DNA of 64,000 nt from the NCBI RefSeq assembly GCF_027319265.1, contig NZ_DAHVNP010000070.1:62001-126000 (forward strand), written 5' to 3'. Of the stretch, positions 25,049-36,509 are shown piece after piece; within the stretch, counting starts at the first letter, position 1, and each line of letters starts with the position of its first letter. This DNA is from Ferrimicrobium sp. GTDB taxonomy: Bacteria > Actinomycetota > Acidimicrobiia > Acidimicrobiales > Acidimicrobiaceae. Made by a program: the position numbers and the translations under genes. Under the pieces are notes generated by a model. That model was given only the letters and a program-made list of their open reading frames with translations. It searched no databases and was not told the DNA's origin.

Positions 25049-25852
25049 TCACTGGCGGAGAGCTGCTGCTTTGCCGCCACGGCGCGCCGCGGTCTCGAGC
25101 AAGGTGAGCCCGTCAAGACCCGGTAGTCGCGAAAATTTCCGGTCGACCCTTTGTGCGGCTACCAGACCCTCTTCATCGGCGAATAGATAGGATGCCATAT
25201 GAGCGACTTCGCTATTGGAGACAACTCCACTACCCACTGGGGCCCAGAACTTGGTGAGGGCGAATCGAGCCAGACGCTGCGCACGTCTGCTCTTCAAGAG
25301 ACGTTTCCGAGCCTCACCCTCATAGAAGTCAAGGTGTCTACCCTCCTGTTTCATGATCCGACGAACGAGTTCAGAGAGCTCCGGGTGTTGGGCTTTGGCG
25401 ATCATTCTTGCGTACGCCGCCTGGGCAGTCAACTCGTTGATCGCACCCCAACACATCTGGATTGCAACAAAATCGTCTGCGATCAACGACCCAATATTGA
25501 AGGTCAATAGTCGTAGTTCATCAAGCCATTTTCGCTCACGACGAAGGTCTTGTGCTGACTCTTTAGCTCCCGGTAATCGGTGCAGTTCGAGCACCTGACC
25601 AAGTGCTTCTCCATGCCAAAATTCCTCGTAGTTCCAGCAAGCGAGGAACGCGGTGATATCTGGATCGCGATGCGCGCTCGTGGCCAAGATCTCTCGAAGA
25701 TAGCAGATTGTATGACTCTCAACATCGCACATGTAACGGAGGCAACGGAGCGTTTCCACTGCTAACGGTTGCGTCTCGAAGGAGTTAAAATCGATCCCTT
25801 CAAGATCTACTCGAGCCGAACGCCCGATAATAGAACGACTAGATACAGGCAT
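25049..25852 (-). CDS. Ferritin-like di-iron protein
   Basis: This product of 267 aa (ATG at 25852, with GTG at 25870 possible) is largely helical. The motifs suggest two iron-binding helix pairs: VESHTICYLREIL, FLACWNYEEFWHGEALGQVLE (E-E-x-x-H), and a later INELTAQAAYARMI with KQEGRHLDFYEGEARKRL (E-x-R-H). The spacing resembles ferritin-superfamily carboxylate di-iron enzymes related to acyl-ACP desaturases and their kin. The substrate is unknown. No partner gene is adjacent. The di-iron reading is from motifs seen, and the precise family is uncertain. Confidence 0.65.
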   Translation of the reverse strand: MPVSSRSIIGRSARVDLEGIDFNSFETQPLAVETLRCLRYMCDVESHTICYLREILATSAHRDPDITAFLACWNYEEFWHGEALGQVLELHRLPGAKESAQDLRRERKWLDELRLLTFNIGSLIADDFVAIQMCWGAINELTAQAAYARMIAKAQHPELSELVRRIMKQEGRHLDFYEGEARKRLLKSRRAQRLARFALTKFWAPVGSGVVSNSEVAHMASYLFADEEGLVAAQRVDRKFSRLPGLDGLTLLETAARRGGKAAALRQ

Positions 25853-26033
25853 ATCATTTCTTCGTTCCACGAGCGGTCTCTGGATGTTCGGTTCACCGAC
25901 AACTGTTGTTCGTTAGCTCGCATCCAGAGAACAACCAATAAACAGGCCGGAGTTCCTCACCCTATCTACGATGTCGTCAATGCCCTATCGAGCTTGCTGA
26001 TCGATCGCAGTCGAAGAGATTGATGGTAAGCCA

Positions 26034-26810
26034 TCAACAATAAGGTTGCTTCTCTTGCTCAGTCAACAGTAGATTGCGAATCGAATCAATCTCATCATCA
26101 GCGATGCCCTGCGCCCGCAACCACTCCTCGATTGATCCAGCTGAACTTCGAATCCGCTCCAGTACTGCGAGGATCGTCTCCGGATTGGAGGAGAACAACA
26201 CTGCAGGGATCTGCTGTATGACCTCAAGCTCTTGCGGTTGTGTACTTCGCATGCGATCAAACCATGCCTTGGTCGCCCTATCCGTCAACTGATAGTCCCG
26301 TGCGATACTCTCATCTGGTACGCCAAGGAGGTCGAGCAGCAAGGCGGCAATCAATCCCGTCCGATCCTTGCCGGCAACGCAGTGGAAGACGAGCGGGTAG
26401 CTCGTGGGAAGCGCAAAGAGGTGGAAACTCGCTACGATAGCATCCGCGCCGCGTTCCAACAGATGCAGATAGCGGGTATTGATGTACGTTTGGTCATCCA
26501 CGCCGGGACTGTGCACACCAACCACGTCTTCCACCAACGAGAGATGGGCATAGGTCAATGGTGATGGATACTCGTCAACGGGAAAACGACCGAGTCGATC
26601 AACCTCCTCACTACTGCGCAGGTCGATCACGGTACGGAGACCGAGCCCTCCAAGACGATCGATGTCAGAGCTTGTCAACTGCGCTAAGTTATCCGCACGA
26701 TACACCAGACCCAGGCGAACACGTCGCTCGGTAATGGTTGGGTAACCGCCAAGGTCGCGAAAGTTCAATGGACCTTGTAACTGGATCCGAGGATCGAGTT
26801 CTCCCATCAT
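26034..26810 (-). CDS. Protein tyrosine phosphatase family protein (MptpB-like)
   Basis: This 258-aa protein has the phosphatase P-loop HCVAGKDRTG, with Cys144 and Arg150. Preceding it are GPLNFRDLGGYPT and VYRADNLAQLTSSDIDRLGGLGLRTVIDLRSSEEVDRLG, the typical start of the atypical Tyr/Ser phosphatases related to mycobacterial PtpB. It hydrolyses phosphotyrosine or phosphoinositides in relatives. ATG at 26810 has AAGGAA upstream. Confidence 0.88.
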   Translation of the reverse strand: MMGELDPRIQLQGPLNFRDLGGYPTITERRVRLGLVYRADNLAQLTSSDIDRLGGLGLRTVIDLRSSEEVDRLGRFPVDEYPSPLTYAHLSLVEDVVGVHSPGVDDQTYINTRYLHLLERGADAIVASFHLFALPTSYPLVFHCVAGKDRTGLIAALLLDLLGVPDESIARDYQLTDRATKAWFDRMRSTQPQELEVIQQIPAVLFSSNPETILAVLERIRSSAGSIEEWLRAQGIADDEIDSIRNLLLTEQEKQPYC

Positions 26811-26908
26811 TTTCGTTCCTTGTGCCTCTCTATCGCCATCCTCGCCTCGTTGCCGCTACCTCTATGTGCCCTCAGCCTCGCCAGGAACCCAGTAGGAAGT
26901 CCAAGAAC

Positions 26909-29368
26909 CTAGGTCTCATCCTCTATCTCTGAATCCTGCACGACCCCTACCGAAGAGATCACCTCGGAACCCTGGAGGGTCATCAACTTGACCCCGGTAG
27001 CGATTTTTCCTTGCGCAGAGATCGACTTCGCCCGTACGCGAATTGTTTGTCCATTGGAGCTCACGATAATCAGCTGCTCGTCCTTGGATACGAACTCCGC
27101 TGCGACGAGATGGCCTTTTTGAGCCGTCAGCTTCATCCCGTGGACACCAGCGCCACCACGCTTCTGTGCTGAGAAATAGTGCGGGCTGATGCGTTTGCCA
27201 TAGCCGTTGGAGGTGACCAAGACTACTTCACGATCGTCATCAATCATGTCTCCCCCGATAACCCGATCATTAGGTCGCATGCGCATCGCCTTAACCCCAG
27301 CCGTTGCGCGTCCTGTTGATCGCACCTCTTCAATGGAGAAGCGGATCACCATCCCGTCCTTCGAGAAGATCATGGCCTCCTGTTCGGCGTGGGCCGTCAT
27401 CACCTTGACGAGGCTATCGCCTTCACGTAGATCGATCGCTATCAATCCATCGCGTCGCGACCGAGCATACTCGGGCATCGGTGTTCGCTTGATCATCCCC
27501 TGTTCGGTAATGAACACAAGGTCGGTCATCTCCGGAAAATCCTTTGTCCCCATCACCGCAGCGATAGACTCCCCATCCTGAAGAGGGATCAGGTTCACCA
27601 TGGCTGTACCACGAGCGCTACGCTCGAGCCTTGGAAGCTCGTAGCCACGGAGCTGATAGACCTTGCCTCTCGACGAAAAGATAAGAATCTTCGAGAGCAT
27701 GGAGGAAGGAATGAGATGGCTAATACCATCCTCCTCCTTAACCTTGGCACCAACCACTCCTCGGCCCCCACGGTTTTGCGCACGAAACGACGCCTCTGGC
27801 ACCGCCTTGATGTACCCCGATCGAGAGATCATCACCACCAAGTTCTCATCTTCGATCAGGTCCTCTGCTGAGAACTCGCCTGGATCGATGACAAACTGCG
27901 ATCGCCGCGGCTGTTCGTAGGGTTGCGACGCCTCGACCAACTCCTCCTTGACGATCGTGTCAAGACGTACCCGATCACCAAGGATGGCCTCTAGATCAGC
28001 GATCGACAGATGGAGCTGTACCGACTCCTCCTCAAGTTCGGACCGACCCAGGCGTGTCAATCGCCCGAGTGTCATGTCGAGAATGTGGTTGGCCTGTAAC
28101 TCCGAGAAGTCGAATGGGCTCGCCATCAACACCTCGCGTGCCTCCCGCCGGTCCGCTGACCCTCGAATCGCTTGAATCACAGCGTCGAGCTGATCGATGC
28201 AGCGTAACAAGCCATCGACGATGTGCAGCCGTTCACGTGCCTTTCGCAGTCGATACTCCGACCGGCGTGTCACTACCTCACGCTGATGGTCGATGTACAC
28301 CTGGATCGCTTGGAGCAGGTTGAGAGTCCGCGGGACGCCATCGACAATGGCGAGCATGTTGATCGCAAAACTCGATTGCAACGGGGTGAGCTTATAGAGA
28401 TTATTCAGGACAACATTTGGGTTCGCGTCGCGCTTGAGCTCAATCACAAAACGACTCTCTCGCCCGGAGGAGTAGTTCTGAACATCAGAGATACCATCGA
28501 TCAACTTGTCCTCGACAAGCTTCTTAATGCGCTCAGCAATCTGCTCAAAGGAGGTCTGGAATGGAATATCGGTTACGACAATCTGCGAACGATTCTTTAC
28601 TTCCTCAATCTCAGCAACTGCTCGGAGGCGAACCGACCCTCTCCCTGTTCGATAGGCTGCCACAATACCCTCGCGTCCGAGTATCTGACCACCCGTAGGA
28701 AAGTCAGGTCCCGGAACGATGCTCAAAAGATCGTCAACCACCGCATCTGGGTGGTCGATCACATAGATCACCGCCTGCACGACTTCGGCCAAGTTGTGCG
28801 ACGGAATCTGTGTCGCCATTCCAACCGCGATCCCTTGTGACCCATTCACGAGGAGGTTGGGGAACCTCGCTGGAAGCACGGAGGGCTCAACGGATTGAGA
28901 ATCATAGTTCGGTACGAAGTCAACCGTCTCCTCGTCGATGCTAGCGAGCATCTGGAGAGCGATTGGAGCCAATCGACACTCGGTATAGCGAGAAGCGGCA
29001 GGTCCTGTCGAGGGATCAGGAGCTCCAAAATTACCATGCCCGTCGATCAGGGGATGGAGTAGCGAGAAGTCCTGCACCATACGAGCCAAGGCGTCGTAGA
29101 TAGCCGCGTCACCGTGAGGGTGAAATTTACCCATCACATCACCAACGACCTTGGCACACTTGACGTGGGGTCGATCAGGTCGATAACCGTTATCGAACAT
29201 CGAGTAAAGGATCCGTCGGTGAACCGGCTTCAAACCGTCACGGGCATCGGGCAAGGCACGCGAAATGATGACCGACATGGAGTATTCAAGGAAGGAACGC
29301 TCCATCTCCTCCTGTAACTCTACTAACTGAACTTGGGTGGGTTCGAAACCCTCTGGATCGTCTGGCAT
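26909..29368 (-). CDS. gyrA: DNA gyrase subunit A
   Basis: This 819-aa protein has the breakage-reunion domain with catalytic Tyr128 (AASRYTECRL) and the C-terminal beta-pinwheel repeats ending before a short acidic tail. Near residue 85 the segment reads HPHGDAAIYDALARMVQ, with Ala at the position of E. coli Ser83, as in mycobacteria. ATG at 29368 has AAGGAG upstream and lies 8 bp after the gyrB stop, so the two form an operon. It supplies negative supercoiling as A2B2. Confidence 0.98.
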   Translation of the reverse strand: MPDDPEGFEPTQVQLVELQEEMERSFLEYSMSVIISRALPDARDGLKPVHRRILYSMFDNGYRPDRPHVKCAKVVGDVMGKFHPHGDAAIYDALARMVQDFSLLHPLIDGHGNFGAPDPSTGPAASRYTECRLAPIALQMLASIDEETVDFVPNYDSQSVEPSVLPARFPNLLVNGSQGIAVGMATQIPSHNLAEVVQAVIYVIDHPDAVVDDLLSIVPGPDFPTGGQILGREGIVAAYRTGRGSVRLRAVAEIEEVKNRSQIVVTDIPFQTSFEQIAERIKKLVEDKLIDGISDVQNYSSGRESRFVIELKRDANPNVVLNNLYKLTPLQSSFAINMLAIVDGVPRTLNLLQAIQVYIDHQREVVTRRSEYRLRKARERLHIVDGLLRCIDQLDAVIQAIRGSADRREAREVLMASPFDFSELQANHILDMTLGRLTRLGRSELEEESVQLHLSIADLEAILGDRVRLDTIVKEELVEASQPYEQPRRSQFVIDPGEFSAEDLIEDENLVVMISRSGYIKAVPEASFRAQNRGGRGVVGAKVKEEDGISHLIPSSMLSKILIFSSRGKVYQLRGYELPRLERSARGTAMVNLIPLQDGESIAAVMGTKDFPEMTDLVFITEQGMIKRTPMPEYARSRRDGLIAIDLREGDSLVKVMTAHAEQEAMIFSKDGMVIRFSIEEVRSTGRATAGVKAMRMRPNDRVIGGDMIDDDREVVLVTSNGYGKRISPHYFSAQKRGGAGVHGMKLTAQKGHLVAAEFVSKDEQLIIVSSNGQTIRVRAKSISAQGKIATGVKLMTLQGSEVISSVGVVQDSEIEDET

Positions 29369-29376
29369 ACCGCTCC

Positions 29377-31314
<1,938 letters not shown>

Positions 31315-31385
31315 TCACTCCTTCATCTTGCACGACTGTCTAGTCAAGAAAAATCGCTTGGATTCATTCTACTAGGTGAGGGGCG

Positions 31386-31706
31386 TCAAGGTGCCTTTTG
31401 AACAGCAACGATACGCACTTGTCCACTGAAACCAAGGCTCTCTAGTTGTGTCGCTAACTGCGAGGATCGCAGTTTCACTAGTGGTACTATTTCTCTTGTT
31501 GTCGTGACTACAATATCTCCCTTTCTTCCTAGGTCGATGGCGATACCCTGAGCCACATCGATGCCGAATAAACCATCAAGAACACCCTGAACTTCGACCA
31601 ACTTAGCATGATCGATAAGTTGTAAGTCGTCCACTACTGCCAGAAGAACAGCTCGAATTGAAGCAGGGTTCTTTGACCGACTTTGGTTAGTGTGCGTTAG
31701 ATACAA
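31386..31706 (-). CDS. dciA: DciA-like (DUF721) helicase-loading protein
   Basis: The TTG at 31706 is preferred because GGAGGG lies 4-5 nt upstream. It gives 106 aa and overlaps the recF end by 20 bp. The core (NPASIRAVLLAVVDDLQLID, and a C-terminal beta-rich half with TREIVPLVKLRSSQLATQLESLGF) matches the small DUF721/DciA proteins commonly encoded between recF and gyrB in Actinobacteria. These help load the replicative helicase. Sequence identity to the family is modest, and position carries much of the assignment. Confidence 0.75.
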   Translation of the reverse strand: MYLTHTNQSRSKNPASIRAVLLAVVDDLQLIDHAKLVEVQGVLDGLFGIDVAQGIAIDLGRKGDIVVTTTREIVPLVKLRSSQLATQLESLGFSGQVRIVAVQKAP

Positions 31707-32748
31707 CGCGCCCTCCTTGTACGTCAAAGACGGTCCATCCATCAGCATCGACCAACCGGTCAGTGGTTGTAGCAAACGTCTGATAGTGCCCAACCAGGTC
31801 GAGCAACCTCGCTGCTCTTTGCTGATCAAACTCGGCGAAGACGTCATCGAGTATGAGAATTGGCGACTCACCAATCTCTTGTTCTAACAACTGGGCACTC
31901 CCTATCCGTAGCGCGATAGCGAGCGAGCGAATCTGACCCTGAGATGCCGTTGATTTCGCCTGAAGTCCATTGAGTTCGATCGAGAAGTCATCACGATGGA
32001 AGCCAACACTTGTTGTTCCCTTTCGAAGATCTTCCGATCGAGCTCCAATGAGATCCTCAAGGGGATCCTTCTTCCAACTCCTTACATATTGAAAATCAAG
32101 ATCCTCATGAGCACCCGATATATTGGTATTAAAACCCGCTACCATCGTGCATAGAAAACCCAACATCCGTTCTCGTTCATCTGCGATTATTGTTGACGAT
32201 TTTGCCAGTTCTTGATCGAAGAAATCGAGGCTTACCATGTCCGGTCTACTCGACCGAATAAGATTCTGTCGTTGCTTCAGTATCTTATTCGCTCTCGATA
32301 GTGTCCGTTGCATCGCTTGACTCGATCGCGCCAGAATACTATCTAAATACTCTCGCCGTACCGTCGGGAGACCGACGACCAGATCGCGGTCCTCGGGTAC
32401 GAAACTAACCACTGGAAACATCGCTCCGAGCTGAGCGATCCTCACCCGTTGATCATCGAGCAGAATGCGCTCGCGTTGTTGGGAACTGCCAACCATAGTG
32501 ACTAGGTGAGGTAGGTGGTCTGCGACCTCTACTTGGGCGCGCGTTCGCCAATACTCGCTGCCTCGTTGGAGGAAGGTTTGATTATCAAAGGTGCGAAAGG
32601 AACGACCGTTGAGCGCCACGACGACCGCCTCAGCAACACTCGTCTTACCTGCTCCGTTCGGCCCAACTAGTAAGTTCCTCTGGGCGAAGTCGAGTTCAGT
32701 TAAGGAGAGGTTACGAAAGTGCTCGATCGCTACACTCAGTACCTTCAC
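31687..32748 (-). CDS. recF: DNA replication and repair protein RecF
   Basis: This 353-aa SMC-like ATPase has Walker A at residues 29-36 (GPNGAGKT), FVPEDRDLV, a QGQIRSLAIALR signature region and Walker B ILILDDVFAEFD. It loads RecA at gaps. The start is GTG at 32748, three bases after the dnaN stop. It lies in the classic dnaA-dnaN-recF cluster. Length and motifs are normal. Confidence 0.96.
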   Translation of the reverse strand: MKVLSVAIEHFRNLSLTELDFAQRNLLVGPNGAGKTSVAEAVVVALNGRSFRTFDNQTFLQRGSEYWRTRAQVEVADHLPHLVTMVGSSQQRERILLDDQRVRIAQLGAMFPVVSFVPEDRDLVVGLPTVRREYLDSILARSSQAMQRTLSRANKILKQRQNLIRSSRPDMVSLDFFDQELAKSSTIIADERERMLGFLCTMVAGFNTNISGAHEDLDFQYVRSWKKDPLEDLIGARSEDLRKGTTSVGFHRDDFSIELNGLQAKSTASQGQIRSLAIALRIGSAQLLEQEIGESPILILDDVFAEFDQQRAARLLDLVGHYQTFATTTDRLVDADGWTVFDVQGGRVVSNAH

Positions 32749-32751
32749 GAC

Positions 32752-33858
32752 TTACTTTTGTACGATAGGCATTAAAAGGTAAATGAATGATCGGGAATCT
32801 GAGTTGGTGATGCTAGCGGCTCGATTCGACTCGAGAAACTCGAAACGGACCACCTCCGACTCGACTCCATCGATACCCTCTGCGAGAAGGTCTGGATCAA
32901 AACTGATCGTGAACTCCTCGTCTGAGAAGTTCACATCGATGACCTCATGGACCTGACCGATTTGAGGAATCTTCACACTCAGCTCACACGAAGTTCCGGT
33001 GATGGTCATCCTGAGCATCGACGAGTTGCGTGCCTCCTTCGCCATTCGACGTAAGGTCCGCAGCGCAGAGATGAGTTGTGATCGATCAGCGAGCATGACC
33101 CGTGAGTAGGAAACATCGACTAGTCGTCGATAGTCACGAAATGGTTCATCGATGAGGCGGGTAGCAAGTGTCGTTGCCCCAACTGAGAAGACCGCCTCTC
33201 GTGCTCCGATCTTGACGTTGAGTAGTTGATCGGATGCCGAGCTCGAGAGGATGCGTTCAAGCTCGCGCACTGCTCTGGTGGGGATAACCACCTCGCCATT
33301 GTCGGAGTCACTCAACATATTGATGCCGGCGATATCCCGAAGTGCGAGTCGAATCCCATCTGTTGCTACTAACCGCAGGCCCTCTGGTGATGAAGCAAAC
33401 AACATGCCTGAATAGATCAGATCTCTGGTGTCGTCACGACTGGCAGCGATCGCCACCTGTGAGATACCGCTTGCCAACTCAGCGGAGGGTACGGTAACGC
33501 CCGCATGATCCTCAACTCCAAGCGGGGGGACCTCAAACTCATTGAGCAGGTTCAACGATACCTCAGCCCGACCTGAGCGGAAAGAGACGGTAGCGTCCTC
33601 CACCACAATCTCCACGCGATCACCCGGTAAGGACTTCATGAGATCAACGGCAAGTGACGCTGGGGTAGTGAAACGGGTATCGCCCCCATCAACTGGCACA
33701 GTTGCCCGAATCGAAAGATCGCTCTCACGCCCTTCGATCTCTAGTAGACCAGCTGCAACTGTCCATCGCAGACCAGTTATCGACCCTCGAGAACTCAACG
33801 CTCTCGAGGCATTTGCGAGGGCCTCGGTGAGTGGCTCACGGTCGGAGATGAATTGCAC
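32752..33858 (-). CDS. dnaN: DNA polymerase III sliding clamp (beta subunit)
   Basis: This 368-aa protein spans the three-domain clamp, with the conserved ARNSSMLRM segment near domain 3 and the terminal LLMPIV. It tethers the polymerase to DNA. The start is GTG at 33858, with AAGGA about 7 nt upstream. It is followed closely by recF. The upstream intergenic region holds the proposed oriC, so its promoter probably overlaps the origin. Confidence 0.96.
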   Translation of the reverse strand: MQFISDREPLTEALANASRALSSRGSITGLRWTVAAGLLEIEGRESDLSIRATVPVDGGDTRFTTPASLAVDLMKSLPGDRVEIVVEDATVSFRSGRAEVSLNLLNEFEVPPLGVEDHAGVTVPSAELASGISQVAIAASRDDTRDLIYSGMLFASSPEGLRLVATDGIRLALRDIAGINMLSDSDNGEVVIPTRAVRELERILSSSASDQLLNVKIGAREAVFSVGATTLATRLIDEPFRDYRRLVDVSYSRVMLADRSQLISALRTLRRMAKEARNSSMLRMTITGTSCELSVKIPQIGQVHEVIDVNFSDEEFTISFDPDLLAEGIDGVESEVVRFEFLESNRAASITNSDSRSFIYLLMPIVQK

Positions 33859-34090
33859 AGGCCATCCTTTCTAGTTGATATCAAGGTAATAGTAGTAATA
33901 GGGGTTCTGGATTGTGGATGAAACTCAATTACACCTGATGAAAGGCGGTTTTGTTATACACAGGTTCTCGTGTGTCATCCACAGCAATGTGGAGAATCCT
34001 AGTGCGTCTCCCTTTATGGTGAAGTCCGCCCTGGTGGGATGTTGAAAACTTCTGGGTTGTGCACACGAGATCCACATAGTTATCCACGTT
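33859..34090. other. Probable oriC: dnaA-dnaN intergenic region with basal unwinding element
   Basis: DnaA-box-like sites are seen at 33913-33921 (TCATCCACA on the minus strand), 33954-33962 (TTATACACA), 33975-33983 (TCATCCACA) and 34080-34088 (TTATCCACG, overlapping the dnaA stop), with weaker ones near 34069. Beside the first box lies a short GC-rich spacer (33902-33911), then five TAA/TAG trinucleotides (TAATAGTAGTAATAG, 33887-33901). Read from the box this is ACTACT-type trios, the order described for bacterial basal unwinding. The AT-rich TTGATATCAA (33876-33885) follows. Confidence 0.7.
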
Positions 34091-35480
34091 GCCGAGAGGG
34101 ATCGCGAAGAAGTTTGAAAAGTTGATCTACCTGTTCAAAAGTCTCGATGGAGGTCTGCATGACACTCTGCACTTTTTGAACAGCATGGATGACGGTGGTA
34201 TGGTCACGCCCTCCGAACTCTCTACCGATCTCGGGATAGCTCAACTCAGTGAGTTCGCGCATGATGTACATCGCGATCTGGCGAGCCATCGCGATGGGTC
34301 GCTTGCGGGATTGTCCGAGCAGTTCCATAGGGGTGGTATTGAAGAAGGTCGCGGTAACGGTGATGATCTCTCGGGGGTCGCGTGGTTGCAGACGCTGGGA
34401 GCTGGTGATGAGATCAGAGAGGACGATCTGGGCGAGATCGAGGGTGACAGGGACCTGATTCAGGCTTGAGTAAGCGGAGAGGCGAGTAAGAGCCCCCTCG
34501 AGTTCCCGAATGTTGTCGGTGATATTGGTGGCGATGAGCTCGATCACGGAAGGGTCGAGGCGGAATCCAGAGTCTTCAGCCTTACGTTGGAGAATTGCGG
34601 ATCGCGTCTCAAGGTCAGGTGGTTGGACATCAGTGATGAGCCCCATCGCAAATCGACTACGTAGACGCTCTTCGAGGGTGGCGATGGCTTTGGGTGATCG
34701 ATCAGAGGTGAGGACGATCTGTTTCTGCGCGCCGTACAGGTAATTGAAGGTATGGAAGAACTCCTCCTGAATCGCCTCTTTGTTCTGAAGGAACTGGATG
34801 TCATCCACAAGGAGGACATCACACTCGCGGTAGCGCGCCTTGAAGTCGGAGGTTTTGTTGCGTTGAATGGCATCGACGAACTCATTGAGAAAGGTCTCAG
34901 TGGAGACATATTTCACGTACTTATCGCGGTAGTTGTGTCGAAGGTAGTTACCAATGGCATGGAGAAGGTGCGTCTTGCCAAGACCAGCACCACCATGAAT
35001 GAAGAGCGGGTTGTAGGAGGCGGCCGGTGTCTCGGCTACGGCAAGTGATGCGGCATGGGCGAATCGGTTGGAGGATCCGATCACAAAAGCTTCAAAGGTG
35101 TAACGGGGGTCAAAAGCGCTTGAGAGGCGAGCCTTAGAGTTTGTCTGTCGTACGGGAGCTCGGTTCTGCCCGAAGAGGTCCTCCTCGACGATGCTGGGGT
35201 CTGTGCGGTCAGCGCGATAAGCGAGATTTTCATTTGCTCGAACTTGGATCTTCACCGGAACGTGATGGCCGATCGCCTCTGAGAAGAGGGTTCCAAGGAC
35301 TTCGCGGTACTTGGTCTCAAGTCGCTCCTTGGCCAATGGCGAAGGAGTCGCCAACACGACCTCCTCGGTCGTGATCATCACAGGCGTGATGGAGATAAAC
35401 CATGTCTTCCAAGCCGCCTCACCAACGTGGTCACGGAAGCGTTCTGAGATGCTGTTCCATAGATCCTCATGCTCTGGCAA
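34080..35480 (-). CDS. dnaA: Chromosomal replication initiator DnaA
   Basis: The TTG at 35480 is preferred (GGAGGG 5 nt upstream). A longer 477-aa reading from 35513 would run through the DnaA-box leader. The 466-aa protein has domain I (EDLWNSISERFRDHVGEAAWKTWF), the AAA+ core with Walker A FIHGGAGLGKTHLLHAIG and Walker B VLLVDDIQFLQNK, and domain IV with the signature REFGGRDHTTVIHAVQKV. It binds DnaA boxes on both flanks of its own gene. Confidence 0.97.
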   Translation of the reverse strand: MPEHEDLWNSISERFRDHVGEAAWKTWFISITPVMITTEEVVLATPSPLAKERLETKYREVLGTLFSEAIGHHVPVKIQVRANENLAYRADRTDPSIVEEDLFGQNRAPVRQTNSKARLSSAFDPRYTFEAFVIGSSNRFAHAASLAVAETPAASYNPLFIHGGAGLGKTHLLHAIGNYLRHNYRDKYVKYVSTETFLNEFVDAIQRNKTSDFKARYRECDVLLVDDIQFLQNKEAIQEEFFHTFNYLYGAQKQIVLTSDRSPKAIATLEERLRSRFAMGLITDVQPPDLETRSAILQRKAEDSGFRLDPSVIELIATNITDNIRELEGALTRLSAYSSLNQVPVTLDLAQIVLSDLITSSQRLQPRDPREIITVTATFFNTTPMELLGQSRKRPIAMARQIAMYIMRELTELSYPEIGREFGGRDHTTVIHAVQKVQSVMQTSIETFEQVDQLFKLLRDPSRQRG

Positions 35481-35494
35481 GAGGCCCTCCTCTC

Positions 35495-35538
35495 TTATCC
35501 ACAGAGTTGTCAACCTGTGGATATGAACCTGTGGAAAA
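35495..35538. promoter_or_regulatory. DnaA boxes upstream of dnaA
   Basis: TTATCCACA at 35495-35503 is a perfect consensus box, followed by TGTGGATAT at 35516-35524 and TGTGGAAAA at 35530-35538. They lie within 60 bp of the dnaA start, so they may mediate autoregulation or belong to the origin. The remaining leader to rpmH (35539-35722) shows a hairpin ACGGGT-TGAGT-ACCCGT near 35676 and nothing else. Confidence 0.75.
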
Positions 35539-35722
35539 CTGTTGCTGTCCAGAGTAACGCACCATCATAGATGAGTTTTGTAGGGTTGTTGGGCACTTCG
35601 CGGTATTTCATTGACTCACGATGGCCGATGAGGGGCATCGACCACCACCGTGTTGGGTGAGAGCAGCTATGCTGTACGGGTTGAGTACCCGTCTGGAGTA
35701 GGACGGCGGTAAGGGAGTTAGT

Positions 35723-35857
35723 GTGAAGAGGACATTTCAGCCGAACAATCGTCGGCGATCGCGAAAGCATGGTTTCCGTCATCGAATGGCGACGAGAGCT
35801 GGTCGAGCCATCATTAAGGCCCGTCGTGTTAAGGGAAGAGCGCGTCTCTCCGCATAG
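35723..35857 (+). CDS. rpmH: Ribosomal protein bL34
   Basis: Direct translation from GTG at 35723 gives the 44-aa protein [20 protein letters not shown] ... RARLSA, the typical L34 sequence and length. GTAAGGGAG lies 6 nt upstream. The gene is the first of the plus-strand run away from dnaA, followed at once by rnpA. Confidence 0.97.
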   Translation: MKRTFQPNNRRRSRKHGFRHRMATRAGRAIIKARRVKGRARLSA

Positions 35858-35860
35858 TGG

Positions 35861-36235
35861 GTGGTTGAACTCGAGTCATTGCGGACCCGCGCAGAGTTCG
35901 ATAGCGTCTTCGCCCAGGGCAAGAGGTGGCGCGGTCGTTATATCAATGTGGTCTTCCTCGTCGACACTTGCATCGACACTGACCAAAATGTCCCACGAAC
36001 TCCTCGGCTAGGTATAGCGGTGGCGCGTCGCTTTGGCAATGCGGTAGAACGGAATCGATTCCGTCGTAGGGTTCGAGAGGTGCTGCGGAGTTTAGATCTT
36101 CCATCCGGAAGCTACTTCGTTAGCCCGCGCTTGCCTTGTGATGCTGTGTCGTTTGCAGGTTTGAGAGACGACTTCACTAGGCTGTGTGTCGAAGGACTCG
36201 GCTGCCGTACGAAGAAGGTGACGAATGAGCGCTAA
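35861..36235 (+). CDS. rnpA: Ribonuclease P protein component
   Basis: This 124-aa basic protein has the RnpA signature [21 protein letters not shown]. It is the protein cofactor of RNase P in tRNA maturation. It starts with GTG at 35861, three bases after rpmH, and its end overlaps yidD by 11 bp. Length is usual. Confidence 0.95.
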   Translation: MVELESLRTRAEFDSVFAQGKRWRGRYINVVFLVDTCIDTDQNVPRTPRLGIAVARRFGNAVERNRFRRRVREVLRSLDLPSGSYFVSPRLPCDAVSFAGLRDDFTRLCVEGLGCRTKKVTNER

Positions 36236-36509
36236 GAAGCTCTCACCCCTACAGGTCCTCATGGTGAAGGTAATTGATGGGTATCAGTTTGTTCGACGTG
36301 GTCGTCCTTCCCCCTGCCGGTACCTACCAAGTTGTTCCGAGTATACCAAAGAGGCGATCCAAGAATACGGCGGTCTACAAGGGATGTGGCTCGGTGTTCG
36401 CAGAGTTGCCCGATGTAATCCGTTTGGATCAAGTGGCTATGACCCTGTTCCTCCAAAGACGCATGTCGCAAAGCATGGGAGAAAATTGAATCATGAACAT
36501 ACTCGGTGA
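36225..36509 (+). CDS. yidD: Membrane protein insertion efficiency factor YidD
   Basis: This 94-aa protein has the conserved [26 protein letters not shown], and [17 protein letters not shown] near the end. It assists YidC-dependent insertion at the membrane. It overlaps rnpA upstream and yidC downstream, giving a tightly coupled cluster. Confidence 0.95.
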   Translation: MSAKKLSPLQVLMVKVIDGYQFVRRGRPSPCRYLPSCSEYTKEAIQEYGGLQGMWLGVRRVARCNPFGSSGYDPVPPKTHVAKHGRKLNHEHTR

